In this document: one piece after another, positions 1 to 11,627 of the stretch | Position numbering within the stretch: the stretch's first letter is position 1 | Layout of the letters: each line of letters opens with the position of its first letter | Assembly: GCA_030052745.1 (NCBI GenBank) | Contig: JANBVO010000002.1 | Coordinates: forward strand, 1,426,001 to 1,490,000 | Reading direction: 5' to 3' | Origin: Pleurostoma richardsiae | Lineage: Eukaryota > Ascomycota > Sordariomycetes > Calosphaeriales > Pleurostomataceae | Length of the DNA: 64,000 nucleotides | Program-made: the position numbers and the translations under genes | Notes under the pieces: generated by a model | What the model saw: the letters and a program-made list of their open reading frames with translations, nothing else | The model's database searches: none | Told to the model about the DNA's origin: nothing

Positions 1-121
1 CTTTTCGTCCACTTCTTTCGCTGTGATTAAAAATCGGCGACTCCTCAACGCCCTTGCGCCCTTCCCGACCTTCGACGAACAGAACAGACCGTCCTGCTGC
101 CCTGGTGAGAGTCTAGACACA

Positions 122-812
122 ATGTTTTCGCGATCTTTAATATCATCGGTATGTTCCGCGCCTCGTTCCCTTGACCAAACCCCGTCCTTCCTGCACGGCT
201 GCTGACCCGGGTTCTTCCTCCAGCAACTGCTCCGGCAGGCCGCCAGGCCCGCCGCCGCCGCGCGCCTCTCCTACGCCTCCCCGATCGCCTCCCTCCAGCT
301 CTCTCTCGCGCAGCAGCGGCGGCTACTGTCGGACCACACGCGCGAGGCCATTGACAAGGCTGTCGCCTCCGCGCCGGTCGTGCTGTTCATGAAAGGCACC
401 CCCGAGACGCCGCAGTGCGGCTTCTCGCGCGCCAGCATCCAGATCCTCGGCCTGCAGGGCGTCGACCCTGCCAAGTTCGCGGCGTTCAATGTGCTCGAGG
501 ACGCAGAGCTGCGGCAAGGTACGTTCCATCACCCTACAGAAACAGCTACGTGTTCCGCCCGGGGATGGGATTTTGGCAGATTAGCAGGCTGACCGTGCTC
601 GGTGGCAAATAGGAATCAAGGAGTACTCGGACTGGCCCACGATCCCGCAGCTGTATGTTGACAAGGAGTTCGTCGGCGGATGCGACATCCTGGTGTCGAT
701 GCACCAGAACGGCGAGCTGGCGAAGCTGCTGGAGGAGAAGAAGGTGCTCGCACCTGCAGAGCCCGCCGAGGCGGAGGCGGGGGCGGAGGCTGAGAGCTCG
801 AAGAAGGAGTAG
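122..812 (+). CDS. grx5: Monothiol glutaredoxin, mitochondrial (Grx5-like)
   Basis: Exons 122-148, 224-518 and 613-812 give 173 residues. Both introns open with GT[AA][TC]GT-type donors (GTATGT, GTACGT), and the frame is continuous across both joins. The glutaredoxin fold begins near residue 45. Residues 62-74 read [13 protein letters not shown], with the single-cysteine CGFS active site at 71-74; WPTIPQLYV and the GGCDI glutathione-binding motif follow. The Arg/Ala-rich first 40 residues resemble a mitochondrial targeting peptide. Proteins of this family pass Fe-S clusters from the Isu scaffold to acceptors in the mitochondrial matrix; that role is family knowledge. The first coding exon is only 27 bases. 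The C-terminus is an Ala/Glu-rich tail. It lies tail-to-tail with the next gene, 233 bases away. Identification is firm. Confidence 0.95.
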
Positions 813-1045
813 AGAAGAGCAATAGCACGGGGCGATTACAGAACGGAGGCGTCATGGATTGGTGGTTTTCATGGCTGTGTATGAATTTGGGGGCTTCTGT
901 GTACAACAGCAAGAGGTCTTGAGACACTTAACAAGCGCCGTCGCATGAGCTTTGGGCGCGGCTGCTGAATCGGTTATAAATCACCTATTATGTACATATG
1001 ACAGGATTTTCCTTCGCCTTTGCGGGAGTCCATCTGCGGCTCCCC

Positions 1046-3033
1046 TCAAGCTGGGTATGCAGCACCATCACCTCTCATATCGCTGCCCGCGGACCACACG
1101 CCCGTCTTGTCGACGGGATCGACCGTCCACCGGATGATCTGGCCCCTGCCGAACATGGCCCGGCCCATGCCCGTGACGACCTCCACGTTGTGGCCCAGCT
1201 TGCGCAGGCCCTCCACCGTCTCGGCGGGCATGCCCTCCTCCACGTAAACGGTGCGGTCGAAGACGTTGCCCGCCTCGGGCATGCCGGCTCCGATGCACAC
1301 GCGCGGCGCGTCGAGGGCCTGCTGCGGGTTCAGCCCGCCGACGATCTGGCCCAGCAGCGTCTGCACATGGCCCTGGGGCTGCATGAAGCCGCCCATGACG
1401 CCGAAGACGCTGTGCAGCGAGCCGTCGGCCAGGTTGGTGACCAGGCCGGGGATGATGGTGTGGTAGGGCCGCTTGCGCGGGGCGATGACGTTGGGGTGGC
1501 CGGCGTCGAGGCTGAAGTTCGCGCCACGGTTCTGCAGCGTGAAGCCGCACCCCTTGGGGATGATGCTGGTGCCGAAGCCGCCGTAGTTGGAGTTGATGAA
1601 GGAGATGGCGTTGCCCTGCGCGTCGGACACGGCGAAGTACACCGTGTCGCTGCTCTGCAGCGCCGGCGACTTGTAGGGGTCGCCGTGGCTCAGGATGTCG
1701 GACGCCCTGGCCGGGTCGAACAGCTTGGCGCGCTCGCCGAGGTACGCCTTGGAGACGAGCTCGGACGAGGGCACCTTGACGACGTTGGGGTCGGTCACGT
1801 ACCAGCTGGCGTCGGCGAAGGCGATGCGCAGCGCCTCGACGATGGCGTGCAGGTAAGGGGCGCTGTTGTGCTCCTCCGGCGTGAAGGTCGGGATGGCGCC
1901 CTGCTCCTCCAGCTCCTGGATGATGCCCAGCGCCATGAGCGCCACGATGCCCTGCCCGTTGGGCGGGTGCTCCCACAGCTCCACCCCGGCGTCCTCGCCG
2001 ACCTCCGCCGCCGCCGCCGCTCCCTTGGGCTCGCCGCCCGCGTCCCGCTTCAGGCCGCGCCGGATGCCCTGCCCGCGGAACTTCAGCGAGATGGGCTCCA
2101 CCGGCTCGCTGCCCACCTCGAGGTGATGCGCCAGGTCCTCGAGCTCCAGGTGCCCGCCCAGGTCCCGGACCACCTTGACCAGCTCCTCGGCGATGCGCCC
2201 CGTGTAGAAGCCCTTCTTGCCCTCGTCGCCCAGCGTGCGGAACGTGCGCGCCAGCGTCGGGTTCTTCATGATGTCGCCCGCCGCGGGGGCCCGCGCGCCG
2301 TCCGGCGACGCCGGGTCGCGCTTGAGCATCTCGGCGAAGTTGGGCGACGCCGCGCGCAGCAGCTTCTCGGACCGCCGCCAGAAGTGCGACGTCAGCTCCG
2401 AGACGGGGAACCCCTTCTCGCCCAGCTCGGCGGCGGGCGCGAGGATCTGCGCCATGCTGAGGGAGCCGCTGCCGAAGCGCTCGACGCAGTCGACCCAGCC
2501 GGCGGCGGCGCCGGGCACGGTCACGGCGTGCACGCTGTCCATGGGGATCTTGCCGTACTGGCCGTCGGCGAGGCCGAGCGAGGACCGGATCGCGGACAGC
2601 GTGCACTTGCCGCCGGCGCGGCCGGAGCCGTTGAGCGCCGAGACCTTGCCGGTCGAGGCGTCGAAGTACAGGCAGAACATGTCGCCGCCGATGCCGGTGG
2701 AGCACGGCTCGGTCATGTTCATGCCGGCCGCTGGAAAGGGAGAAGTCAGTCAGTGAGGCACTATACTGTAGATTCAGGCCTTCAACATACCGACAGCGAC
2801 GGCAGCATCCTAGAGATGTCGTCAGGGTTGCGCTCCATCTATGACTCTTCTGAGGGGGAGTGACTTACAGCTGCGTTCCCACCAGCATTGAGGATATCGA
2901 TGCCGCACTTGGCTGCAAGAGGCTGCGTACAGGAGACGATGCCCTTGGTGCTGTGGACTACACTCCGCCTGCTCGGGAACTTGACCACTTCCTGAGACGG
3001 CGGGAGGAACACGGCGTCGGTGGTGAGAGGCAT
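1046..3033 (-). CDS. Gamma-glutamyltransferase-family (Ntn-hydrolase) enzyme
   Basis: Exons 3033-2869, 2809-2791 (19 bases) and 2730-1046 give 622 residues. The joins restore the conserved run [20 protein letters not shown] (split at 2868/2810 and 2790/2731), and both introns carry CTGAC branch sites. [15 protein letters not shown] and the [11 protein letters not shown] block mark a gamma-glutamyltranspeptidase-fold proenzyme. The expected self-processing threonine is Thr424 in [11 protein letters not shown]; the family normally cleaves itself there. This branch lacks the TTHxS form of canonical glutathione hydrolases, and there is no clear signal peptide, so an intracellular acylase or amidohydrolase substrate other than glutathione is possible. 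An in-frame ATG at 3171 would add 46 residues, but known relatives begin near the chosen start at MPLTTD. Substrate is unassigned. Confidence 0.9.
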
Positions 3034-4309
3034 CTTGCAAGAGAGTGGGGAGGGGCGGTCGGGTATCAAGACACTGTCTCTGAAACTCTCGATGAAGCAA
3101 CAGATGAAGAAGCGAAAACAGACAGACAACAAACGCCCGGCTAGTGGATGAGGAAGAGCCTGGGGAGTCACTCCTCTTATTGTTATTAATATCGCATTAC
3201 TGTTACAAGTTCCCCCTCTCGCCGCAGCAGCTTCTTATCTCCCTCCGGTCGCCGTGCTTCCCCGGTAGCAAATGCGCCGGTCGTGAGCTTCGGCAGCACG
3301 CAACCCAACGCCCTCCAACGCCCTCCAAACCCCTCAGTGGGCGGGTAGGGGCATCTCCGCCTATCGCCCGCCGGTAGTGCAGCAGCCCGCCCGGCGTCGG
3401 TCCCGGTAATCGGAGTTTTAGCTGCAGCTGCTGCATTGGGGCTAGGAGGAAAGCGTGGAATTTCGCGTATTACCTATCAAGGCCGGGGCAAATGGTGAGG
3501 AAGCTTTACGTACTGCTTTCTGCATCTCCTTGGGGGGTCTCTGCCGCCGTCGGTGGCGTCGGCTCCTGGAGCCGGCCAATGACCCTCCAGCCAAGCTTCC
3601 CCGGCCAACTCCTCCCGGGTCCGTCTCTCTGGGATTCGGTTGTCGCCGACATGTGCGGTCTGTTACCTGTTACCTAACTTATTCAACAGTTACAGCGGAC
3701 TAGGAAATAGAGACCTCGGTTGCGGGCGTTACTATCTGGTCCGTTCGGGTTCATGGAGCGCTTGTGAGTTGCAGTCATTCAACCTCCAGCTGAGTGAGTC
3801 TTCCACTCTTGGTCTCTAGCCCCTATCCATGCTCGCCGTCCCACCCGTGCCTAGCCGTCTTCCCAAGCACTTATCGGAAGTAGCGTAGACTGTGTCGTAC
3901 AAGTGTACACATAGCCTACGCACGAGTGTATCAGTATCCTGTCAGACGAGACACACAGGGGAATGAACAGGTTGACACCAAGAACTTAAGACTACTACGG
4001 GCAGGAGATACAACATCCCGCCTCTTCACACATGGTACATACAAAGCCTGGCAATTTCATTCTGTTTTGACATGCTTATTATGGAATTATGAAGAACATG
4101 AAGAATAAAATGGTATCATAAGGAAAGACACGCTGGCAGCGTCGCGGACCCAGTCCGCGGCGGAGCTAGACCATAACCTCGTTCTCATCATCATCATCGT
4201 CCATGGTATATGTGATGCTCTAGGCATTAAATTAAAAAAAACACTCTCTGCTCTCTCTTCTCTTCCCCTTCACAACTTCTTCTCGATTCGAGTCCTTGAC
4301 AAGAGCAGC
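3034..4309. other. Intergenic, upstream of the GGT-like gene
   Basis: About 1.3 kb without a supportable gene. The part next to 3033 is the presumed promoter and leader of the minus-strand GGT-like gene. The part near 4230-4309 is the presumed 3' region of the PalI-like gene. A short (CAT)n run lies at about 4187-4200. Short ORFs here show no recognisable protein pattern. Confidence 0.6.
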
Positions 4310-5091
4310 TCAGAACCAGCGGCGGCGCGTCGCGGGCGGGGCGTACCCGTCGACCTCCTTGGTGGTCCGAACCCTGCGCTGGCGGTGCATCCGCGCGCTG
4401 CAGCACGTGAAGAAGATGACAACCGTGCCGAGCAGCGAGCACACCGCCGAGACCAGCAGGGTCCAGATGCCGGCGGCGTAGTACGCGTGGGACCCGGTGC
4501 CGTCGTCGTTGACGTTGCTCCGGATGATGCTGAAGAGGACGAAGTCGCACACCAGCACGACGACGGTGACCACGAAGGCCAGCAGCGCGGTGAAGGCGGC
4601 CAGCAGCGAGCCGAAGAAGCCGGCGCCGACGGCGAGCACGAAGGCCAGGAACACGATGCCCGTCGCGATGGGGTGCAGGATCATCACCTTGGTCAGGGTG
4701 TGTGTCGTGGTGTCGCTGTAGTGCGAGAAGTCGGTGCCCTCCACGGTGGTCATGATGCGCGCCGGGCGGTAGCCGACATGGCTGTGGGAGCAGAAGTCGG
4801 GGCCGGCACTGGATTTGCGCGACAGGTGTCAGTTACACTTGAGTGCAAACATGCGGAAAAGCGGGAAACGGGGGAGAGGGAGGAAGAGCCTTACAGGGTG
4901 TCCAAGTAGCAGTAGCCAAAGGTGCCGAAGCTGACCTTGGAATGGTGGCTGCTCGTCGCATTGGCCAGGTCGACCTTGAGGATGCCGAGGTCATTGACGA
5001 CCGGGGCGGAGATGTCGGTGACGATGAGCAGGGCCGTCGCTACGAGGAGCAGGAACGTGCCCATGTGGTGGAAGAACCCGGTGACGGCCAT
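4310..5091 (-). CDS. SUR7/PalI (Rim9)-family four-span membrane protein
   Basis: Exons 5091-4895 and 4808-4310 give 231 residues; the 86-base intron has donor GTAAGG and branch site CTGAC. Four hydrophobic segments are visible: one at the N-terminus (about residues 8-28), two adjacent ones after MILHPIATG, and one before a CC-S-RMHRQRR cytosolic edge. The extracellular loop between spans 1 and 2 has FGTFGYCYLDT followed, across the intron, by LAGPDFCSHSHVGY. This is the FGxFGYC...C...GY pattern of PalI/Rim9 and related SUR7 proteins. PalI/Rim9 helps the ambient-pH (PacC/Rim101) sensor at the plasma membrane, but the whole SUR7 superfamily shares this layout. The family call is solid, and the specific pH-signalling role is inference. 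A second SUR7 member lies at 22.6-23.7 kb. Confidence 0.82.
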
Positions 5092-6380
5092 CTTGACGGT
5101 GATGCTTCAAGGCGGGTGCTGTCTTGAGAGTTGAGGACTGGTATATGATTAGGTAGGACGAGTTGTCTGTCGCAATATCAGGGGCCAGCGAGAGGTTCAC
5201 CACGTTCAGCCAAGGAGGATGCAAAGGAGGTCAGCTTGGTTGAGGGTGTGGCTGGTGGGAACGAAGGGAGCAAACCGCTTCATATAAACGAGTTCACGGG
5301 TCACAGCAAGGAGCAGTCAAGCAAGCCTGAGGGCCTGACGTAGAGAAAGATGATCTTTCGATTCAAGGGTTTGTTTCTTGGTTCGGGGGCTGCTATCATC
5401 CTCCTCTCCAGATTGCCTGCAAGGGTCGCAGAGTGGCCTGCAACGTCATGCGACGCTCTCATGGCGCGCCCTCCCTCCAGGAGGATCTGGGAAAATTCCA
5501 CACACCAATCCGGTGTGGAACAAGCGTCAAGGGCCATCCGTCATCGTCGTGGTTGGTTCGTGATGTTGTGTGCCCCGAGTCGCAAAGCCTTGTTTTCGGC
5601 CCCTGCATCGCGGGGATTGGGCTGTGACGTAGGCTGGCCAGGGTGGTGTGTGGCTTTCCATGATTTGCTGCCGCATGACGGCACAACACCAATCACCAGC
5701 CGACGCCAATCCAAGCTTCAATTCCAGCTGCGATTGCACGGTGTCTGCAACCCTGTCACCCTGTCCAGGCCAGCACTCTCATGTTTTCCTCTCCCTGAGA
5801 ATCTTGTGTTCGCCCAGCCAGACCCGCACACGTACACGGCCGACCCTGTGCCTCAGGCCTCTCCAGAGAGCCAATGATTCGAACTTCCCAAATGATACGG
5901 GACCTTCTGTGTCTTTGCGCTGCAGGAGAGCTTTGGATGCATCAGCGAATTACCGATGACCCTGCGCAGCATCTGAAACGGATGGCCGTTCCGGCCCGGA
6001 GATCAAAGCTTCTCTCAGGAGTTGCCTCCGGTTCGTGCGAGTAGCGACAGCCCACACCATTTCCCCCGTGCTCAGTCTTGGAAATTATCCGGCCCGGCTC
6101 CGACACTTTTTGAGACCAGAAGCCCCTTGCCTTCGACATTTTCGCGTACGCACGGACAGACCGTAGTAGACGACTTGCCGCGCTGTAGCGGTGTACTCCG
6201 TAGATATGCGACGATATGTGGCTCAGGGTCCCTTTTTGCGTACACCAGAAAACATGCTGGTTCTCGTGGCGCATTCGCTCTATACGACACCTTAGGTGTG
6301 CGGCTCAGGCGTGCGGCGGAACCCTTGAGGTGGCCGACACCGTCCATGTCGTCCCTATTGTAGACATCTCTTCACCGACC
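5092..6380. other. Intergenic, promoter side of the PalI-like gene
   Basis: About 1.3 kb. A 175-codon open frame at 5350-5877 (+) has no recognisable domain and mixed composition, and I treat it as chance. The interval serves as upstream sequence for the gene ending at 5091 and as downstream sequence for the gene ending at 6381. Confidence 0.5.
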
Positions 6381-7294
6381 CTAGTCACCGTCCTCCCGCG
6401 GCTTCTGCTTCGGTCGCAGAGCCGTCAGCCGCGTCAGTCCAGCGAGCGTCGACCCGGCCGTCATCTCCTCCCTCCGCGCCTTCAGCGCCCTCCGCCTCCT
6501 CCGCTGCTCCACGATCGGCGCGATGTCGGCCCCGACCGCCCTCGGGTCCTCCCCCGCCGCAGCCGCAGCGGGCGGCGCCACCATCTCCGGCTCCTCGGCC
6601 CCCAGCTGCCCGCCCGTGCGCCAGTCGCAGAGGCCCTCGGCTGCGACGCCGCGCGGCACCACCTTGCTCAGCGCCGCGTACACGGGCGTCTCCGCCCGCC
6701 GCTGGCCCGCGTCGTCGGGCCACGCGCCGTGCAGCGGCGACTTGCGGATGGCAGCCTTGTGGTTGTAGCCGGCGGCCGGGAAGGCGTGCACGGTGAAGGT
6801 CTTGAGGAGGCCGGTACCGTCAGCAGCGGCGGTGGCGGCGGGGTTCTGGTCCGCTGGATGCGCACCCCTCGGCAGCTCTATGGGGTCGGCCGGCGCGGCG
6901 ACGCCGGGAGGTGGTCCGGTGCCGGGCACGCCGGTGGTGAGGAGGTCGGACGGCGCGTCGAAGAATCGGAACTGCAGGGGGCTGTGGTCGACGAGGTCCT
7001 TGGCGAGGGCCCTGGATGCCGCGACGGCGATGAAGGAAGAACCGTTCTGGACAGCCGCAGAGGCGGCAGGTTAGCTTTTTGCATTCTTCTGCGGCGCTGG
7101 GAGAGGTAATTTGTAGAACCTACAGCCTGTTGCTTGAACATCTCGATCCCGCTGGCACCGGCCTGGCGCTGCAGAACCCGCAGCACGGCTCGGCGCTCGG
7201 TGAGGGTGGCCGGCATGGGCACGACCTTGAGGAAGAGAGATCGTTGCCGCGCTGCCTCCAGAGTACGGCCCAGGGCCGACTTGATCGATGCCAT
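6381..7294 (-). CDS. Conserved-looking unknown protein, possible RRM-like fold
   Basis: Exons 7294-7124 and 7046-6381 give 278 residues. The intron has donor GTAGGT, branch site GCTAAC and acceptor CCAG, and joins ...EMFKQQA to NGSSFIAVAAS... in phase 0. I do not recognise the family. The N-terminal 85 residues suggest the order beta-alpha-beta-beta-alpha-beta: LFLKVVPMP, an ERRAVLRVLQR helix, IEMFKQ, SSFIAVAAS, SRALAKDLVDH, then LQFRFF. That order would fit a divergent RRM/ferredoxin-like domain. The rest is Ala/Pro/Gly-rich with a final basic helix (RRRRRALKARREE). The basic, acid-poor N-terminus could be mitochondrial. All function here is inference. Confidence 0.72.
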
Positions 7295-8305
7295 TGCTGC
7301 AGGACAGGACGAGGCGATCACTCAATTGCTGAGAGAGACGTGCATCATCCTCGGCCCTACTACCGAATGCGACAACCCAAGTCTCTGCGGCCACAAGTTC
7401 CCGTCCGCTAGCAACGAACTATGAGTAGAGTCTTTAATTTTTCTGCTCGATGACGGAGTGGCTCAGGTCCGGTGTCGAGGGATCCATGTCCTCTGGACAG
7501 CCGCCGACGATATTTACGGGCGGATTTTAGTGGCTCCGACCTAACGTACCTAATTTTACCCCTGAGATTGTGCGTAACCTCCCCAAGCTGAGCCGCTGTC
7601 GACGACATCCGTGGTCCTTCATGAGCGAGAAGATTTCCCTCGAGCTTATTCTCTACCTTGTCCGTCTCGAGACGTTCAGTCAACTGAAAAAGAACGTCTC
7701 GCGAATACTTGCTGATGCTTGCATAGTTCGGATCCTCTCGTCAACACTCCCTTCACCGCTCTGGTGACGACGTCATAGGAACCGACACCACAGCGCTCGC
7801 CAGAGCTCAAGCGAGCGGAAGAGACGAGACAATGCACACCTGCCAAGGGCCTTGCGATCGAAGAGTTCAATGGAATTCATTACCGCCATGACTATGTATA
7901 TCGAAGGGGCAAAAGAAGGAGCCGGAAGCCGCCCGCCGGAACGTTGACGCCCCCTTGCGTTTCTAGCGCCGGCTGGTCCAGCCCCTTACGTCGTCGCTAT
8001 CGTCGTCGTCGCTGTCGTCGCTTCTCTCTCGCCTTTAAAATAAGAAACAAAATCCTGGAAAGAAGAGCAGAACAAAAGAGCTCCCGAACACCTCCCAAGC
8101 GCATATTAAAAAAAAGGGAATGGTGGAACAAATGCCATGGGCAAATAGGTTACAATCAAGTGAAAAAGCTCCTCCCCTTCCCTCTCACCCTTCTCTACCC
8201 AAGCGGGTCAGTTTGGGGTATCATCTAAATTATGAATCCATCTCCCCTGCTCAGCTGCTTGCCTTTCTCTCATACACCACAGAGGCAAGCAGCAGGAAGC
8301 AAGGG
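7295..8305. other. Intergenic between an unknown gene and wetA
   Basis: About 1 kb. It holds upstream sequence for the gene starting at 7294 and the 3' region of wetA. (CGTCGT)-type short repeats occur near 7985-8010. No gene is supported. Confidence 0.5.
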
Positions 8306-10423
8306 TCAGATCATGATCTCCTCCTGCAGCTTCCCCACGTCCCCTCCCGCGGCCGACACCGCCTTCATGAAGGCCTCGTTGAGCTTCCGCTGCCGCTCTG
8401 CCGCCTCCTTCTCCCGCCGCGCCTTGGTCTTGCTCGACCCGCTCGGCGCCACCCCCGTCATCAGCACCGCGCTGTCGCTGGGCGTGTAGTTCACGAACCC
8501 GATGGACCCCGTCGACGACCCGCTCGGCGTCCGCGGGTGGTGCGACGCGCCGCCGCCCACACCGCCTCCGCCGCCTCCGCCCCCGGTGAAGGACCGCCGC
8601 TTGCGCACCGCCGCCGGGTGCTGCTGCGAGACGCCGCCCGACAGCGAGTTCATGCTCGTCGAGCGCCGGGCGGAGCGCGGCGTCGGCGAGGGCGACGACG
8701 ACGACAGCGACGGCTGCCGCGTCTTGCGCGGGGAGGTCATGGCGCCGTGGTGCCGCGCGCCCGAGGACGGCGCCCGCGGCTTCGGCCGCCGGTGCTCAGA
8801 GTGGTGGCGGGAGTGGTAGCCGCTGCGCGGCGGCGGCTGGTGTTGCGGCTGGGCCTGGGGCTGGGGCTGTTGCTGGGCGTGGAGCTGCTGTTGCTGCTGC
8901 TGGTCGGGATGGGGCGGGGGGAAGTACTGCCCGTTCATGGCCATGTCGTGGTGGCTGAGGACGGGCGCCGACCCGGGGGTCCGGGGCTGCGGCATGTGGA
9001 TCATGAGCCCGCCAGTGGCGGTCAGGTCGTGCACGCTGCCGTTGCCGTGGCTGTACTCGTACGGCGGCGGCATCTGCAGCGGGAGGTTCATGGGGGGGTT
9101 CTTGCCGTTGGTCTGGAAGTGGCCGATGTTGGCAATGTCGACGTCGCCGCCGCCCGCCTGAGCCCACCAGCCGGGCAGTCCGTCGGGCATGCAGACGGCT
9201 GACGACCAGTCGCCGAAGCTTCCGTCTGTCACTATGGGCGTGTGGTCCATGGGCCAGGTGGTCACTGTGGAGCCGGGCGCCGAGGTGACGAAGGTGACGC
9301 CGTTGATGTCGATGTCGACGTGGCCCTGTTTGGCGTTGCCATTGAACTGCGGGGTGTGGAGTGGTGTGTTTGGGACGCTCGCGACGCTTAGCCGCGGGCC
9401 GGGGGCAAGCATGCCGCTGTTCGGTTCCATGAAGGGGTCGTCGATATACCCCGACACGAAGTCCATGCTGTCGTCGTGCTGTTGTTGCGGCCGGTGCTCG
9501 GGGACGTCGAAGGGGCCGGTGCGATGGGTCGGGGACTGCTTGATATAGGGGCTACCTCTACTAGGCATGGCGAAGCTCTCTGATGTCAGCCGGTGGGTTG
9601 CTCTCTTAGCCGACTCGACATGCGCCGGGGTGCCGGTCTGGGGCGTCACGTCCTGGGGGATGGGCACGGTCTGGGGCTGCTGGCGGAGCCTCGTGGGCAG
9701 CTTCGCGGCCTTGCGGATGGTCGAGTATATGTTCTCGAGACGGCTCGTCTTCTTGGGGCTGACGGGCGGTCGCTGTTGGGGAGGGGGAGAAGGAGGCGCG
9801 ACGACGGGGGGGCCAGGAGCAGCAGGAGCAGGCCCCGAAATAACCTTTGGCGAGCGCATGTTGAGCCCCTCGAGCTGCCGCAGGTCGCAGTCTGATATCG
9901 AGGCGGCCCCGCCGGTGCGATTGGTGCGATTGGTGATGTGCGCAGTTCTTTGTTCTGATGTCTCAGTGTCGGCTGGGCCAGGCCCAACCCTAGCCGCCGA
10001 CCCTCCACCCTGCGGATGTACCTGAGGAGCCATCTGCGCTACAGCCGTTGAAGGTGGTCTGCTGCACTGCGATCCATTGGCTGCCGCGAGGGACGGGTCG
10101 GCGGAGACGGTGCTCGGGCAGTGGCCCGCGGCAGCACCAACTGAGGCCGGTGGCGAGATCAGGGAAGTCGAGCCATCATCGTCCTGCTCTTCCTGTGGGA
10201 GGAGGAGTCCCTGGTACAGGTGATCGTGATTATCACCATCTCCACCCAGCATCGAGTCCGAGGGACGGCCGCCGCCTCCTCCCTCCAGCACGATGAACTG
10301 GTCAAAGAGCTCATTCGCGCCCCCGCTGCCGCCGGGGTCAAGCCACGAAAAGTCTCCTTTGTCCATCGAGAAGTCGCAGTCGCCGAAGGGGTTCTCTGAC
10401 CCAGGGGTACTGGCCATTGTCAT
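8306..10423 (-). CDS. wetA: Developmental regulatory protein WetA
   Basis: One exon, 705 residues from the ATG at 10423; a second ATG two codons later (10417) is equally plausible. The protein is mostly disordered (Ser, Pro, Gln, Gly). The N-terminus has acidic NPFGDCDFSMDKGDFSWLD and ELFDQFIVLE. The last ~63 residues are the conserved signature: GFVNYTPSDS..LMTGVAPSGSSKTKARREKEA, then a basic coiled helix. This is the WetA C-terminal (ESD-type) region. WetA acts after BrlA and AbaA in conidium maturation, driving spore-wall and trehalose genes; this is known from Aspergillus and Fusarium. A Gln-rich run (HPDQQQQQQ) and a poly-Gly/Val stretch lie in the middle and C-terminal half. The acidic head and basic tail suggest a nuclear regulator. 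A long pyrimidine-rich upstream region (about 11.4-11.5 kb) may belong to its leader. Confidence 0.88.
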   Translation of the reverse strand: MTMASTPGSENPFGDCDFSMDKGDFSWLDPGGSGGANELFDQFIVLEGGGGGRPSDSMLGGDGDNHDHLYQGLLLPQEEQDDDGSTSLISPPASVGAAAGHCPSTVSADPSLAAANGSQCSRPPSTAVAQMAPQVHPQGGGSAARVGPGPADTETSEQRTAHITNRTNRTGGAASISDCDLRQLEGLNMRSPKVISGPAPAAPGPPVVAPPSPPPQQRPPVSPKKTSRLENIYSTIRKAAKLPTRLRQQPQTVPIPQDVTPQTGTPAHVESAKRATHRLTSESFAMPSRGSPYIKQSPTHRTGPFDVPEHRPQQQHDDSMDFVSGYIDDPFMEPNSGMLAPGPRLSVASVPNTPLHTPQFNGNAKQGHVDIDINGVTFVTSAPGSTVTTWPMDHTPIVTDGSFGDWSSAVCMPDGLPGWWAQAGGGDVDIANIGHFQTNGKNPPMNLPLQMPPPYEYSHGNGSVHDLTATGGLMIHMPQPRTPGSAPVLSHHDMAMNGQYFPPPHPDQQQQQQLHAQQQPQPQAQPQHQPPPRSGYHSRHHSEHRRPKPRAPSSGARHHGAMTSPRKTRQPSLSSSSPSPTPRSARRSTSMNSLSGGVSQQHPAAVRKRRSFTGGGGGGGGVGGGASHHPRTPSGSSTGSIGFVNYTPSDSAVLMTGVAPSGSSKTKARREKEAAERQRKLNEAFMKAVSAAGGDVGKLQEEIMI

Positions 10424-11420
10424 CCTGGCATCAAAGACATCCGCCTTGTCCTGCGGTCCCTTTCTTCTTCTTTCTTTTCTCTTGCAAGGGTTGGAGGAAC
10501 TGGAGGAGGAGGAAGAAATCAACCTTTCGGGAAACCCCTGGAAATGCCGCCCAACGCAGGTTAATACCAAGTTCTACAGCTACGGGAGTTCAATTAAAGC
10601 CCTTGCTCGAGAAAACAACCGCTTTGCTACGGCAACAGCCCCAAATGCCACGGTGGAATGAGACCTGCATATCTCGCCGTCACTGTTCCTGCATAAGAGG
10701 CCCTGTCAGGCCTGCGAGCTGCGAGGCCGCACGTCCGGGTGGGTGGCAGCCCCGGCAGCCCTGGGCAGCCTCTGTTGTCAACCGCGGCACGACTGGAATG
10801 TAGGTCGGCTGCAAGGTGGTGCGCCATGGTCCGGACGGCGCAGAGGCGGCCCCTCATTCCTGGCCCATTCCTGACTGGATCCCTACACCCCCCAACACGG
10901 TGATGAGTGAACAAGTCTCTTCTCAGAGACTCCCTCCTCAGTCTACGTAGGTACCCTGGACGGAGCTACGCTAGGTACATGGCAAATCGGACTGTGGCAT
11001 CATCGGCCCGCCGCTGGAGACGTCGCTGAGTCCGCGGCTGGCCGATTTGGGCTTGAGATAGAGTTTGGACTTATGCGGAGGACCCAGGGCGCCGATCCCC
11101 AGTGCGGTTAGACGGCTCGGACAAAGAGCGAATCATTCTTTGTAGAGCGCAGGAGGATCCTCGGCGTCGACCGAAGGGTTGCTCCGTCCACTTCGACCGG
11201 ATGTGGAGTCACCGTCTCTTACGTTCCGTACTGTATTCCGTACTCCCTCTCCCACTTCTGCTCTGTCGAAGGTGAGACTATTTTAGCTGCCAGGCTTGGC
11301 GGGTGATGGGGCGGCGCTGGATGAGGGGCGTCATGCGGGGACGAGTTTTTTTGAGGGTAACAAAGAAAGTGCGGGCTGGCTGGCATGCAGGTTTACGCAT
11401 CGAAAACTGGTCGGGGTATC

Positions 11421-11533
11421 TAGAAGGGGAAGAGAGAGAAAAAAAAGAGGACAAGTTCTGGCAAGGGAGAGGGAGAGGAAAGAAAGATTCAAGGAAGAAA
11501 GAAAAGAAAGAAAGGAGAAACGAAAGAAAGAGA
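11421..11533. repeat. Purine-rich low-complexity tract
   Basis: Over about 110 bases the + strand is nearly all A and G (GAAAGAAAG- and GGGAGAGGGAGAGG-type runs), broken by a few C/T bases. Read in the wetA direction it is a CT-rich tract, a common element of fungal promoters and leaders. It could also form non-B DNA. Confidence 0.8.
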
Positions 11534-11627
11534 CAAACCGTCGCTTCGAACACAGTGAAGTGAAGTCGCATCTTGTTGTCGAACCAACAACGGCTTGTGC
11601 GCCACGAACTGCTGCTGCTGTGGCCGT

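Noticed and set aside
998-2863. A 621-codon frame on + opposite the GGT-like gene
   Set aside because: It is a mirror of the GC-rich minus-strand gene: composition is Arg/Ala/His/Leu-rich with no domain, while the minus strand matches a known family with proper splicing.
5350-5877. 175-codon frame on +
   Set aside because: No domain, no composition bias toward folded protein, and overlapped by other open frames on both strands.
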